Assembly: GCF_036588685.1 (NCBI RefSeq)
Contig: NC_086374.1
Coordinates: 74,026,457-74,090,456 of the forward strand
Direction of reading: 5' to 3'
DNA: 64,000 nt
Origin: Mytilus trossulus
Lineage: Eukaryota > Mollusca > Bivalvia > Mytilida > Mytilidae
Of this stretch, positions 23,736 to 34,179 are shown piece by piece. Position numbers and translations under genes: made by a program. The notes beneath the pieces are model-generated. The model was not told the DNA's origin and made no database searches. It was given only the letters and a program-made list of their open reading frames with translations. The number at the start of each line of letters is the position of its first letter. Positions within the stretch are counted from its first letter, which is position 1.

Positions 23736-24935
23736 TTGAGAATGGAAATGGGGAATGTGTCAAAGAGACAACAACCCGACCAAAATAAAAAAACACAACA
23801 GCAGAAGGTCACCAACAGGTCTTCAATGTAGCGAGAAATTCCCGCACCCGGAGGCGTCCTTCAGCTGGCCCCTAAACAAATATATACTAGTTCAGTGATA
23901 ATGAACGCCATACTAATTTCCAAATTGTACACAAGAAACTAAAATTTAAATAATACAAGACTAACAAAGGCCAGAGGCTCCTGACTTGGGACAGGCGCAA
24001 AAATGCGGCGGGGTTAAACATGTTTGTGAGATCTCAACCCTCCCCCTATACCTCTAACCAGTGTAGAAAAGTAAAAGCATAACAATACGCACATTAAAAT
24101 TCAGTTCAAGAGAAGTCCGAGTCTGATGTCAGAAGATGTAACCAAAGAAAATAAACAAAATGACAATAATACATAAATAACAACAGACTACTAGCAGTTA
24201 ACTGACATGCCAGCTCCAGACTTCAATTAAACTGACTGAAAGATTATGATTTCATCATATGAACATCAGGCACAATCCTTCCCGTAAGGGGTTTAGTATC
24301 ATACCATCATAACATATATGAGAAGAACATAACCCGTGTCATGCCAACAACTGTTTTTAGAATAAATGTGTTTAGTTCCGACGCAAAGACCTTATCAGTG
24401 ACTCAATATTAACGCCAAAATATGCAATCTTTAATGACTTGACAACAGTATCGTAATTATATCCCTTCTTAATAAGTCTATTTAAAGGGTTTGTAAGTTT
24501 ATGAGGTGAATACTGACACCTTTGTGCTTTATAAAGAATATTTCCATAAAAAATTGGATGTGAAATACCTGAACGTATAAAAAGTCTGCATGTTGAGCTA
24601 TATTTACGAATGATGTCTGTATACCGATGATAAAATTTAGTAAATGTTTTGACTAGTTTGTGATATCGAAAACCCTGGTGTAATAATTTTTCAGTAATAC
24701 ATAAATTTCTCTCGTTAAAATCTAAAACATTGTTACATACACGAGCGAATCGTACAAGTTGAGATATATAAACACCGTAAGATGGTGACAAGGGAACGTC
24801 ACCATCTAAAAACGGATAATTAACGATAGGAAATGAAAAATCATCCCTTTTATCATAAATTTTAGTATTCAGCTTTCCGTTAGTGATATAGATATCAAGA
24901 TCGAGGAAAGGGCAGTGGTCATTGTTAGTATTAGC
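23735..24935 (-). pseudogene. Penelope-like element fragment with 3' region
   Basis: Read on the minus strand, 24930-24372 encodes CPFLDLDIYITNGKLNTKIY, then KRDDFSFPIVNYPFLDG, SPSYGVYISQLVRFARVC, LLHQGFRYHKLVKTFTKFY and LIRSLRRN before a stop. This is the region downstream of the reverse-transcriptase active site as I recall it from Penelope-like proteins. The catalytic half is missing. The following 640 bp behave as the 3' untranslated region, and its last 160 bp recur alone at 4520-4682. It is 5'-truncated and no longer active. Confidence 0.6.
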
Positions 24936-25465
24936 TTTATTTATTTAGTATGGCGGGGTTAAACATGTTAGCCGGATCCCATTCCTCCCCTTACCAGACA
25001 GGTACATTAACTTTACTTATTCTAGAAGTATTTTGTAGCGTCAAAACCATGAAAAAAGTCCGATTTTAGCGATAACGTATGTAACGCATATAGGCACGAA
25101 CATCACTCGTAACGTCTACATATTGCAGATAAGCAATGCAAGTAAAGACGTATTTATGATTGATATTTCAATTCTCAATTTCAGTGAGTAATATATGCAT
25201 AATAAAACGACCATGAATTAATAACATTTGATCTGAAATTTAATACACACAGTTAATGTTCCGGCATTTGATGGCTTAATATCCTCAGATGAGAACAGTC
25301 TGTAAATTTTTATCTCATTAAAGCCAATAGTTGTTGCTGAATTTCAGCCACATCATGAAGCAACCAAATATAATTCATATGTGACAAGTAATTATTTCAA
25401 GATGGCGTGTATATCGACTGAAACTAAAAGCTCTGCTCTGTTATTCGAAGCAAAAAGAAGCTACA

Positions 25466-25620
25466 GAAAAGACCAAAATGACACAGAAATTAACAATTTT
25501 AGGCCACCGTACGGCCTTCAAGAATGAGCAAAGTTCATACATCATAGTCAACAATAAAAGGCCCCGAAACGAATATGTAAAACAATTCAAACGAGAGCAC
25601 TAACGGCCTCGTTTATGTGA
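25466..25620 (+). repeat. GCCAATGAGACA-family repeat, partial
   Basis: Shares AAAAGACCAAAATGACACAG, CCACCGTACGGCCTTCAAG and AAAGGCCCCGAAAC with the longer copies; the 5' end is missing. Confidence 0.55.
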
Positions 25621-26095
25621 TGTTCTTTTCCATCTGCACCAAAAACGGGTCATTTCATAGGTCGCCATATCTTGCATACATAATCATAACATATGGTTTT
25701 GGAAGGCGCCAAATTACATGTATGAATTAAAGACTGTTGACAAGATCAACACATTATATATGCGTCTATTCAGATTATATTGACTGAGGACGAAGATATT
25801 TTCTCGCCATCTCTTATCTTGTATTGTTTTTAATTAGCAGGGAGTTTTGACAAAACTGAGTCCCGAGCCCCCTCTTAATCAAACTTCTTATAGAACCAAC
25901 AAACGCAGCTCTATCATTTTCAAAAATTCTGGTTCCGGCACTGGTTATTGAATGAGAAATCAAAAAGAGAAAAAAATAGAGTTTTTTTTAACATAAATTA
26001 ATAATATGAAAATTTCGTTAAACTCGTTGTAAGAAACATAAATTAAAAAGTAAAAAAAAATCTTTAATATTTATACACACGTCCAGAAAAAAAGT

Positions 26096-26290
26096 GTGTT
26101 ACCGCATGCGAAAGAATATCTCAAGAACGTTTGCGATATCCCATGCAGAGTTATCTGTCTTTGCTCCCTCTCTCTGCGTGGGACATTGAATGTTTTGCTG
26201 GAAAATATGAATGCCCACTCAAATGCAACCTATTGGAAAAATCGAAATATTACAGAAGAGTGTCCACCATGCACTTGCACAGCACTATAA
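26096..26290 (+). CDS. Cys-rich reading frame inside the foldback, uncertain
   Basis: Unrecognised. One frame has CDIPCRVICLC and ends EECPPCTCTAL; an overlapping frame has ECFAGKYECPLKCN. An acceptor-like CACACGTCCAG lies just upstream (26085). The cysteine spacing and an NAT sequon are suggestive of a secreted-protein exon, but the start codon is TTG and the signal is split across frames. Weak. Confidence 0.15.
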   Translation: MLPHAKEYLKNVCDIPCRVICLCSLSLRGTLNVLLENMNAHSNATYWKNRNITEECPPCTCTAL

Positions 26291-27133
26291 TAATTAATAT
26301 AATTAATGTAGTGCAAATAGGATGATATACAAATGGATGAAAATTATATATACATGAAACTGTAATTTACAAATATCAAAATAATGTATAACAAAAATAA
26401 CAGTGTTTACTGATTTGTATCACTTCTACGATGAGGTTGAATTCATCATCCACGCACAGAAAAAATTAAATGTCTGTATTGTAACGTCACTTTCAGGTAA
26501 ATAAATGTGATTTGGTTTTCTGAGACAAGTGCTTGTGACCGTCCACAAGAACTTGTGGTCATCCGATGTTCAGTACTTCAGTGCTTTGATTCATATCTTT
26601 AACATAAAGATGTTCTCAAATAGTAATACAACATAACAAGGGGTTTATACTTTTTACAAATGTCTTATTGTTCTTATATTATCTTGATTCATTTTGAGAA
26701 CTCGAATCGTATCAATGACATACATGTACTGCACATTTAAAGTTTTTGGAAACTGGGAGTTAGCTGGCAATTGTTTCATGGTGCTTTAAACGGATGAACA
26801 AGAGGGTTCCGAAATTCCAATAATACAAAACATGACAAGTGATCTTTCTTAATTTTTAATCAGTAGCATGAAAATTAAAGAAGAATTTAAGCCTTCCCTT
26901 TCGTGTTAAAGTCTGTCACAGTTTTCTTTTCGTTATATAGGTGATTTTTTTAAAAGAATTTTGACTAAATATGTTACGTCGAATTAAAGGCGAACAAGAT
27001 TGCATCAATTCAAAATTGTTTCCGCACTTTGATAACAATTTGGATTGAATCATATGAACTTCTCGCTTTAACAGTAGCCGAGAAAAAGGAGAACCGATAT
27101 ATATAAAAATGTGTAAGGGTCCGCGGAACCCAG

Positions 27134-28980
27134 TGGGCCACAATGAAACTTTGCAGATTTGCATGGCGTAACAGATTAAGACGCCATTAGCCGTCAAAAA
27201 AATGTATCATAGTGGGTTGTCATTTCATGGCAATTCGCGCCAACAACAAAAAAAATAATGAAAATCGGCGAAAAAAAGTTGAAAAGAAGGCTTATTCTTC
27301 AGTTTTCGTCATCAAATATTACCCGGGACAGCCCATTTTTTTTCTCCAAAATCCGGAATCAAATGCATAACAACACGAAGCCTGAAAGGCGTTTTATCAT
27401 GTTTTAATGGACATAATTGAACAAGGAAATTTGTATCCAGCACAATGATATCTTTGTTTTACTTAAAATATGTTTTTTTCTGCACCTGCAGCGCATTTAA
27501 ACCCACAAAACATACAAAAACGTGAACGGTACGAATATCGCGCGTAACGTCGTACGATTTGTTTGCTTAAAATATTCCCGTACAATGTTTTAAAAAAAAT
27601 GCATTCAATGTATTTTATGACTTTTGTCAATTTAGGCACACCTCCAGAGAGACACACCTCGAGAATCGTGTCTTTATATTTGTAAATATTTTAATTTTCA
27701 ACAAGTAAAGTGAACAAAATATAAAAAGAATGGATGTATAACGCAAACTCTTGAAGTAGAACAAAAAACTAAATATGTGTTATGTTTATAAACATTTTTT
27801 TATCAATCAATATATAAAAATACTACATTTCCAATACTAAATTAACAACCCGATGCACACATATTACCTTCAGTTTCACATTCAGCATCCAATGGATATT
27901 ACCTTGAAAAAGAATAGTAGTTCAGAGTTTTTTAGATAGCTAAAACTTTTTAATTTTCAAGGTGTATATCACTGATGCGTTTTGTTTTAATCTGTGTCAA
28001 AAAAGCGTTTACCAGAACGTAATAGGTGTTTGCACATAACGTAATAGGTGTTTGCACATAACGTAATAAGTGTTTGCACATAACGTAATAGGTGTTTACA
28101 CATAACGTAATAGGTGTTTGCACATAACGTAATTGGTGTTTGCACCTAACGTAATAGATGTTTGGACATAATGTAATAAGCAATTGCACATAGCGTAATC
28201 GGTGTGTGCACATAATGTAAGCGTTATTTGCACATAACGTACTAGTGTTTGCACATAATGATGTAGTTTTTATACATAACTTAATAGGTATTTGCACATA
28301 ACGTAATAGGTGTTTGCACATAAGGTAAACGATAGTGTTTGCACATACGGTAAACGATGTTTGCACATAAGGTAAACGAGGTTTGCACAAAACGAATTAG
28401 TTGTTTGCACATTATGTAAAAGGCATTTGCACATGACGAAATGAATGCTCACAGAGAGAATCAACTGTACGGCAAAACGCATATGAATTATACCATGATG
28501 TATTATGTTTTTCACTGGAGAGACATATGTATAAACACAACATAACGCAAAAAGACTATAATATCATGAGATTTACATAGAACAAAGGTAGATCAAAACA
28601 AAACGTTTAGAACATTTGACATAACAATAACACTTGAGACAGGACGCAATTATTAACTGAATTACGTAAAAGAAGAATAGACACAACATAGATCAAATAG
28701 GAGAGAATGTAAAAGTTGTTGATCATAAAGTTCCGAAGTATTCACAGAATACATAGTAGTTACAGCATAATGTAATGCATATTTTACACAACAAAGTTTA
28801 ACACTGACATATCATACAATTGTTTGACCAAATACATTACTAATTTGACATAACACAGAGATGCCGTGTCAGGATATAAAGGCATCTGCACATAACATAA
28901 AGAAGAAATGACAGGACGTAAAGGCAAAGCGACATAACACATTAAATATTTACACTATAAGACAGTTCCGGCGTTCCATA
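27134..28980 (-). repeat. Right inverted arm of the foldback element
   Basis: Reverse complement of 20498-22150. It differs by scattered substitutions and by additional sequence around 27440-27568 lacking from the left arm. Confidence 0.85.
28010..28445 (-). repeat. 22-bp tandem array (right arm)
   Basis: Inverted counterpart of 21036-21425, with about 19-20 units on the minus strand. Long reading frames across it are by-products of the repeat. Confidence 0.9.
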
Positions 28981-29093
28981 AATATCGACTGTAAATAAAA
29001 CTTTAAATTGAATTGGCATCCATGACAATAAATAAATCCAAATGGGTGTGAATCTTGGGTATATTATCCGCTTATGACTAGTTTCAATGTTGT

Positions 29094-29352
29094 TTATTGT
29101 TGATGTTCTTTAGTTCCGATGTTTACGCTATATTCTATAGTCTGAATTCTTAATTCGTTAATATCGTTCCAAAGGGGTATACTTGTTTGATTTGAATAAA
29201 GAGCCGATATCGATTCTTCACTGCAAATAGGAGAGATTGCTATCGAATGAAGCTGTTTACAAACTCTTTGCAGAATAAACAATAGACAGAGTAAAATTGT
29301 GAAAAGCAAAATGATCACCCGAACAAAATCTTTTAAAAAGTCTACGCGCCGG
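29094..29352 (-). CDS. Possible terminal exon of a membrane protein, unknown
   Basis: A minus-strand open stretch begins with a hydrophobic segment VIILLFTILLCLLFILQ, then CKQLHSIAISPIC and an NQT sequon, and stops at TAA embedded in CAACAATAAAC, i.e. with a polyadenylation signal at the stop, as in the lectins. An acceptor-like GCGCGTAG lies at about 29342. No matching upstream exon could be joined in phase, so this may be a real last exon or chance. Confidence 0.25.
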
Positions 29353-29959
29353 AATTATAGTGGACTCCTTCTATGAGGTCTTGACTTTATAAGATTCTAT
29401 TACCCAGTTATGTGTTTAATGCAGAATCTATTCAAGATAAATTATTCGTATTTTGCAAAAAAGGGACGAAAGATAGCAGAGGGAAAGTCAAATCTGTACT
29501 ATTTTCATTGTTCATTTCACTATTTTAATTTTCTTCGGAATTTAAATAAAAGTATCCCACGATGAAATTATCAGAATTATTCATTAATATCACAACTTGC
29601 CTCTTGTGAGTGAATCTCTTTTTTTGTAGTATTGTTTTGCTTTCTTGTTAAGAACAATCTTCTTCGGTTCATATGGATAAGAGTTAGCTGAAATAAGAAA
29701 AATTAAAGTGACAGAATATGTTAGTTTGTCATGAATAACTCTTTTCCGAACACATCGTATTTTTATATGGCCTTTGAATTAAAATATTTCGTCAAACAAC
29801 CATAATAATCATGTTATGTTTTGAATACAGTACATTTTATTAGTGCAGAATTGTTAACATGCAATTCTTTCCACGCATTTTTCGAGAAAAATTTGCGAAC
29901 ACGTATTTCGTGTATTTTTTTTTCCAAAGAAGCACTTAACTCTATTTTTCCATCTGGAC

Positions 29960-29992
29960 CTGAATGCTCTTCAACTTCGTACTTTATTATTT
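29960..29992 (+). mobile_element. Truncated SINE at the retrotransposon boundary
   Basis: TGAATGCTCTTCAACTTCGT followed by ACTTTATT matches the middle of the common SINE and stops where the A1 repeat begins, suggesting the retrotransposon landed in an old SINE. Confidence 0.4.
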
Positions 29993-30216
29993 ATGTTAAA
30001 TTATTTGAATATATAGCATATAATTTGGTTTATAATTGTTTCGACAGCTGCATTTTATTGCTTGTTTGAGAAGTTCTTCTCTTAATGATCCATAACGACT
30101 TTCGGGTGATTGTTTTTGTTTCTGTGTCTCGTCGAGATTTTATAGCCTAGCAGTCAGATAGCGGTCAGACCATAGGCGTTAAAATAATCATTATTGAAAT
30201 TATTTTGATAGATAAC
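29993..30216 (+). repeat. A1 repeat, first part
   Basis: Matches 38051-38274 from ATGTTAAATTATTTGAATAT to GAAATTATTTTGATAGATAAC. It continues at 32811 after the inserted element. Confidence 0.9.
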
Positions 30217-31389
30217 CAGTGTATATAAAGTGCGAATCCAGCTAGTTCATTTTTACTGTTATATGCGGGTATGTCTATTGTAGAATAAAGGATCATGGGA
30301 AAACTGTATTTGTTTATGTTTTGAAAATATCAAGTTAAGTGATTTGAAGATAAGTTTTAACATATTTTCATTGTCATATGTCTTTATAATATACAAACAT
30401 AGCATTAAAATGCAAATAAGTGTTATAAAAGCATCATAATATAGCATATCGATTATTGAAAGCGATCCATTTTAACTATAGATGCGATGAATTATCACTG
30501 TTAGTGCAGTCATTATTAATGTAGAATTTTCAAAGATGCGAGGAATTGTTATTGTAGAATTATGTGATATAAATGCACTTGCAACAAACGAAAAAAAATG
30601 ATGACTTTAGGATTTATGATACATGTATTTTCAAATTGAAATACAAACTCCTCGTTCATTCTTCATCAAATATATAGCTTTTCAAACTTGTAACAAAAGC
30701 AATTCTCAAAATGAAAAATTCTAGATCCGCGAATGGATACTACCGAAGAGGTAAAACCATACACATTTGGGTTATTGTACACGAAATGCATGCTACAATT
30801 CATTTTTGTTAATTTTAGACCCTTTTGAAACTCTATGTGGGCTATTTCAGCAACTAGGCAAAAAATCCCCAAACTAAATACACGGTTAGATTCAGCATGT
30901 CAACGAATCCCAAATATTTATATTAAAGGACTTTTGTCTATAAATTTGGACCCCACAACATTAAAAAAGGGACCAAAAATATAAAAATTGCATGCATCGG
31001 ATACATTTGTTACTGAAGGCATAACTGTAACAATAGGATGAATATACAAAAATATCTTATTCTGGGGGTCTCATTGGGGGTTCTGATCCCGGATCCTGCT
31101 TACTGTTTTGGCAGATTCCCGTATCCCGCTTATACTATGCAGTTCTCATTTTTTTGTAATTATCCGTGTCCCGCTAGACTTCATTTCTCGTTTTTCACGA
31201 CACAATCATTTGACTTTCACCTGTCACGCTTGCAAAAAATCGGCAATCCGGCGTCACCCTTATACCCAAATGCGACCCACTATTTTACTCTATTCTGACT
31301 CATATTATAAGCCCATTATCAATATATTAAAAAAGTAGCGTGGATTTTTTTTATCCCTTTTTATCCCGTCTCGTTTCGTTTTCAGCTAT

Positions 31390-31590
31390 ATATAAATGTC
31401 GTATGTGACAATGAGACAACTCTCCATCCGAGTCACAATTTATAAAAGTAGCCCATTATACGTCAAAATACGGTCTTCAACATGGAGTCTTGGCTCACAC
31501 CGAACAGCAAGTTATAAAGGGCTCCAGTGTAAAACCTTTTAAACGGGAAAACAAAGGTTCAATCTATATCTAGATGTACGTAATTAGTGG
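31390..31590 (+). repeat. CAAGCTATAAAGGGC-family repeat
   Basis: Carries TGACAATGAGACAACTCTCC, TACGGTCTTCAACATGGAG and CGAACAGCAAGTTATAAAGG. It lies inside the inverted-repeat element. Confidence 0.6.
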
Positions 31591-32039
31591 TGAAGTATCA
31601 TGGAAATGGATAACAAATAAGGCTAAAGATCCCTATACGCTTTATAAGAAACTAAATGGAATACATTTGAAATAAATGTTATTTCTATTGAATTTATTAG
31701 AGTGTTTTAAAACCAAACTTTCCTCCGTAAGTTAAATTTTATCAAATCTTTCTCTTACTTTATCTATTGTTTGAGCAAGTCGGCTATATTAAGGCTTTAC
31801 AGCTAATTTCCTAATGCATGTAAAGCAAAACTTTGGTTGGCTTGCTTGCTTTGTTTGTTTAATTGTTTATACAAACTTTGTAAATAAGATTGACATTTTT
31901 AAATAATATGAATAGGCATAGTTTAACCTGTATTTTTAATATTTGAATTAAATTGGGTGTTATCATAATGATTATCCAATAAAAGAAAAGCAAGCAAGTC
32001 AACTAAAGTCTTGTTTACAAAACTTTGAATTTTTCGAAA

Positions 32040-32250
32040 AAAACTAAGGATTTTCTTACGCCCAGGAGTAGATTATCTTAGCCGTATTTGGCACAACTTT
32101 TTGGAATTTTTGGGTCCTCAATGCTCTTCAACTTTGTATTTGTTTGGCTTTTTAACTGTTTTGATCTGAGCGTCACTGATGAGTCTTATGTAGACGAAAC
32201 GCGCGTCTGGCGTATTAAATTATAATCCTGGTACCTTTGATAACTATATA
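32040..32250 (+). mobile_element. SINE copy
   Basis: Well-preserved copy from AAGGATTTTCTTACGCCCAG through GCCGTATTTGGCACAAC, GAGCGTCACTGATGAGTC and ACGAAACGCGCGTCTGGCGT to ATAATCCTGGTACCTTTGAT. It lies inside the inverted-repeat element. Confidence 0.75.
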
Positions 32251-32810
32251 CATGCTTAAAGAAATGAGCTGTAATAGATAAAAAAAATAAAATTATACAG
32301 TGAAAATGCCCCGCATATACAATAATAATGATTCGCTCCACAGTGAAAATGAAAGAATAGTATCATTATTCGACAGTAAACATGACTAGCTTTACGAAAT
32401 CATCATAGTGGAATTTAGTTAAATATGAAGAAACTGAATGACAAAACATATTCTACGTTAAACAACTTTATTAATTGTATTAAAATGAATATATTTTACT
32501 GCAACAACATCTTACCTGTTAGTTAAAAAGCACCTGCACGATCTGTTCGTGAAATGTCATAAATATTCACCTATTTTGGTATATATTTCACAGCTGGATG
32601 GCTTTATGCGCGATAAAACATCGCTCGCATCTCTTACTTTGTTTTATTAGTATTATGTATTTCTGAACATATACATTTTAACTCATTTTCTTCATTTTCT
32701 TCAAAAATTAAAACAAAGTTCGTCTGTTTATTTATCATTCTACATTAGACATTTATGGCATATACAGTAAAAATGATATTTTAGGATCCGCACTTTACAT
32801 ACACTGGATA

Positions 32811-32866
32811 ACGCTGTCTTCTTCTTTTGATCAGTTTCGTTAGCAGTTCTTGTCTTACCAAAAATA
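32811..32866 (+). repeat. A1 repeat, second part
   Basis: AACGCTGTCTTCTTC through GTTAGCAGTTCTTGTCTTACC matches 38273-38328 with one visible mismatch. Confidence 0.85.
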
Positions 32867-32918
32867 TATGCAAGTTTAGTTTTTAACTCTTGAATGTTTT
32901 TACGGATTACTTAACATT

Positions 32919-33548
32919 ATGGCTTCTCGGAGAAAAAGGAAATCTACAAGTCGGTTTTCTCCGGATTCAATTGAAATCAGCAGACAAGAAAGTGACTGTT
33001 CGTCTTGGACAGTTAAGAAGTTCAAGGAAGAACTGACACATATTGGAATAAACATTACTTCCAAATTAAGTAAAACAGTGTTACAACAAATTTATTTTGA
33101 TAATCTCAAATCAGTTTCCGAACCTGAACAATTGTCAAATGAAGACCAGGAAGTCTCGCCAACTTTACCTAATGTGACCAGTAATTCGTCTAATGAGCTT
33201 CCACTTTTGATCGGAAATTTAACAGAAGTTGTTATAGGATTAAGGGATTCAATGAATTCTAACACCAATAGGAATAATTCTAATACTTCTTTATCAGCGG
33301 ATTTTTCCGGGAATATACAAGATACAAGACGAAATAGATTTCAACAAGTGCACACAGCAGATGAGCATGTGTATTCATTATACAAATGGTACGGTGTTTC
33401 TCCTATTGAAAGCGATTGCGGGATAAATCCCACCCTTAACACATCTACAGCTACTATTAACGGAGTGCCGTCATCATCTGTTCCTTTTTTGGATATAATT
33501 TCACCAGCGCTTAAAAAGCAAATTATTGAAGGTAGGGACGTTAAATAA
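32919..33548 (+). pseudogene. Retrotransposon gag-like ORF, N-terminal part
   Basis: ATG reading frame of 209 residues with a basic start (MASRRKRKSTSRF) and a SAP-like helix-turn-helix segment (SWTVKKFKEELTHIGINI, about residues 29-46). It ends PALKKQIIEGRDVK before a TAA. Gag proteins of DIRS-like elements continue from this kind of ALKKKIIxG segment into a zinc-knuckle region, which here resumes at about 33620 in another frame, so the gene is broken. Confidence 0.6.
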
Positions 33549-33564
33549 AATTAACGGTACTAAT

Positions 33565-33620
33565 TTTCTTGCACCAGATGCGCATTTCGACAATACATGT
33601 CTCTTCAGTGATGCTCGTAT
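33565..33620 (-). mobile_element. SINE-tail-like fragment splitting the gag ORF
   Basis: On the plus strand CACCAGATGCGCATTTCGAC and TCTTCAGTGATGCTCGTATC align with the reverse complement of the common SINE tail. It occupies the gap between the two parts of the gag-like reading frame, where the frame is lost. Confidence 0.4.
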
Positions 33621-34179
33621 CTGGCAAATATAAACGCGTCATGTGTAGGGTTTTTCCTCAACGCAATGAAGAATTAGATTGTTACTTAGCTAACATTTTA
33701 CAAATTGAATCTAGCTACGGTGAAAAATTTTACGAATATCATAGGCTTTTTGCTGCCAAAGCTGCAACTGCACTTCGCGATTTCAAAGTTAAATTTGACT
33801 GGGGAGTTAAAGACAATGACATTCTTACGCTTTTAGCACCTCATGCAAGGCCAGAAGTTTGTAGACTTTGTTACGCTATTGATCACGGAACAAATTTTTG
33901 CCCTCTTTCTTCTCAATCAGTATCTAACGTAGTACTTATCCGAGGAATAGACCATCTTCCGATCGCGTCGATAGGAGGGGCAGAACACGAGTTTTGCACG
34001 ATGGGAAAGAGGTCTGCAATAACTATAACACGGCAAGGGGCTGTGCCAGACCGGGTTGTTCTTTAACTCATATTTGCAGTTCTTGTTTCGCTTTTCATTC
34101 CGCCTTTAACTGCAACAAAGATACTCAAAGGAACAAATCTTCTAGATGTTCGACTACAATCAACGAAAATAAAAAATGA
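33620..34179 (+). pseudogene. Retrotransposon gag-like ORF, zinc-finger part
   Basis: In one frame (to about 33990) it reads FDWGVKDNDILTLLAPHARP then CRLCYAIDHGTNFCP. It then shifts frame to CNNYNTARGCARPGCSLTHI followed by CSSCFAFHSAFNC. These Cys/His clusters are the nucleic-acid-binding end of DIRS-type gag proteins. A TGA at 34177-34179 separates it, in the same frame, from the reverse-transcriptase region. Confidence 0.6.

Larger units (their letters stand above)
20498..28980. mobile_element. Foldback-type element with long inverted arms
   Basis: Arms 20498-22150 and 27134-28980 are reverse complements with very few mismatches where compared by eye. The outer ends are both TATGGAACGCCGGAAC, so TA may be a target duplication with TGGAACGCCGGAACTG termini. 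The inner ends stop at TTTCATTGTGGCCCA and its complement. Each arm carries an array of 22-bp tandem repeats, as in Foldback elements. The right arm is about 190 bp longer, partly from extra sequence around 27440-27568. The 5 kb centre holds older repeats and a Penelope-like fragment but no recognised transposase. Alternatives are an inverted segmental duplication or two independent insertions in opposite orientation. Confidence 0.7.
30217..32809. mobile_element. Terminal-inverted-repeat DNA element inserted in A1
   Basis: Ends CAGTGTATATAAAGTGCGAATCC and, inverted, CAGTGTATGTAAAGTGCGGATCC. Similarity extends into TCATTTTTACTGT and TCTATTGTAGAAT-like subterminal motifs. It is flanked by GATAAC on both sides, while the uninterrupted A2 copy has GATAAC once, so a 6-bp target duplication is the simplest reading (a 4-bp ATAA reading with CCAGTG termini is also possible). 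The 2.6 kb interior has no transposase, only older repeats (31390-31590, 32040-32250) and a CCCGTATCCCGC-rich block (31070-31270). It is non-autonomous; superfamily undetermined. Confidence 0.8.

Noticed and set aside
20498-28980. CRISPR-like array because of regularly spaced repeats
   Set aside because: The 22-bp units are contiguous tandem repeats without unique spacers, in a eukaryotic context.
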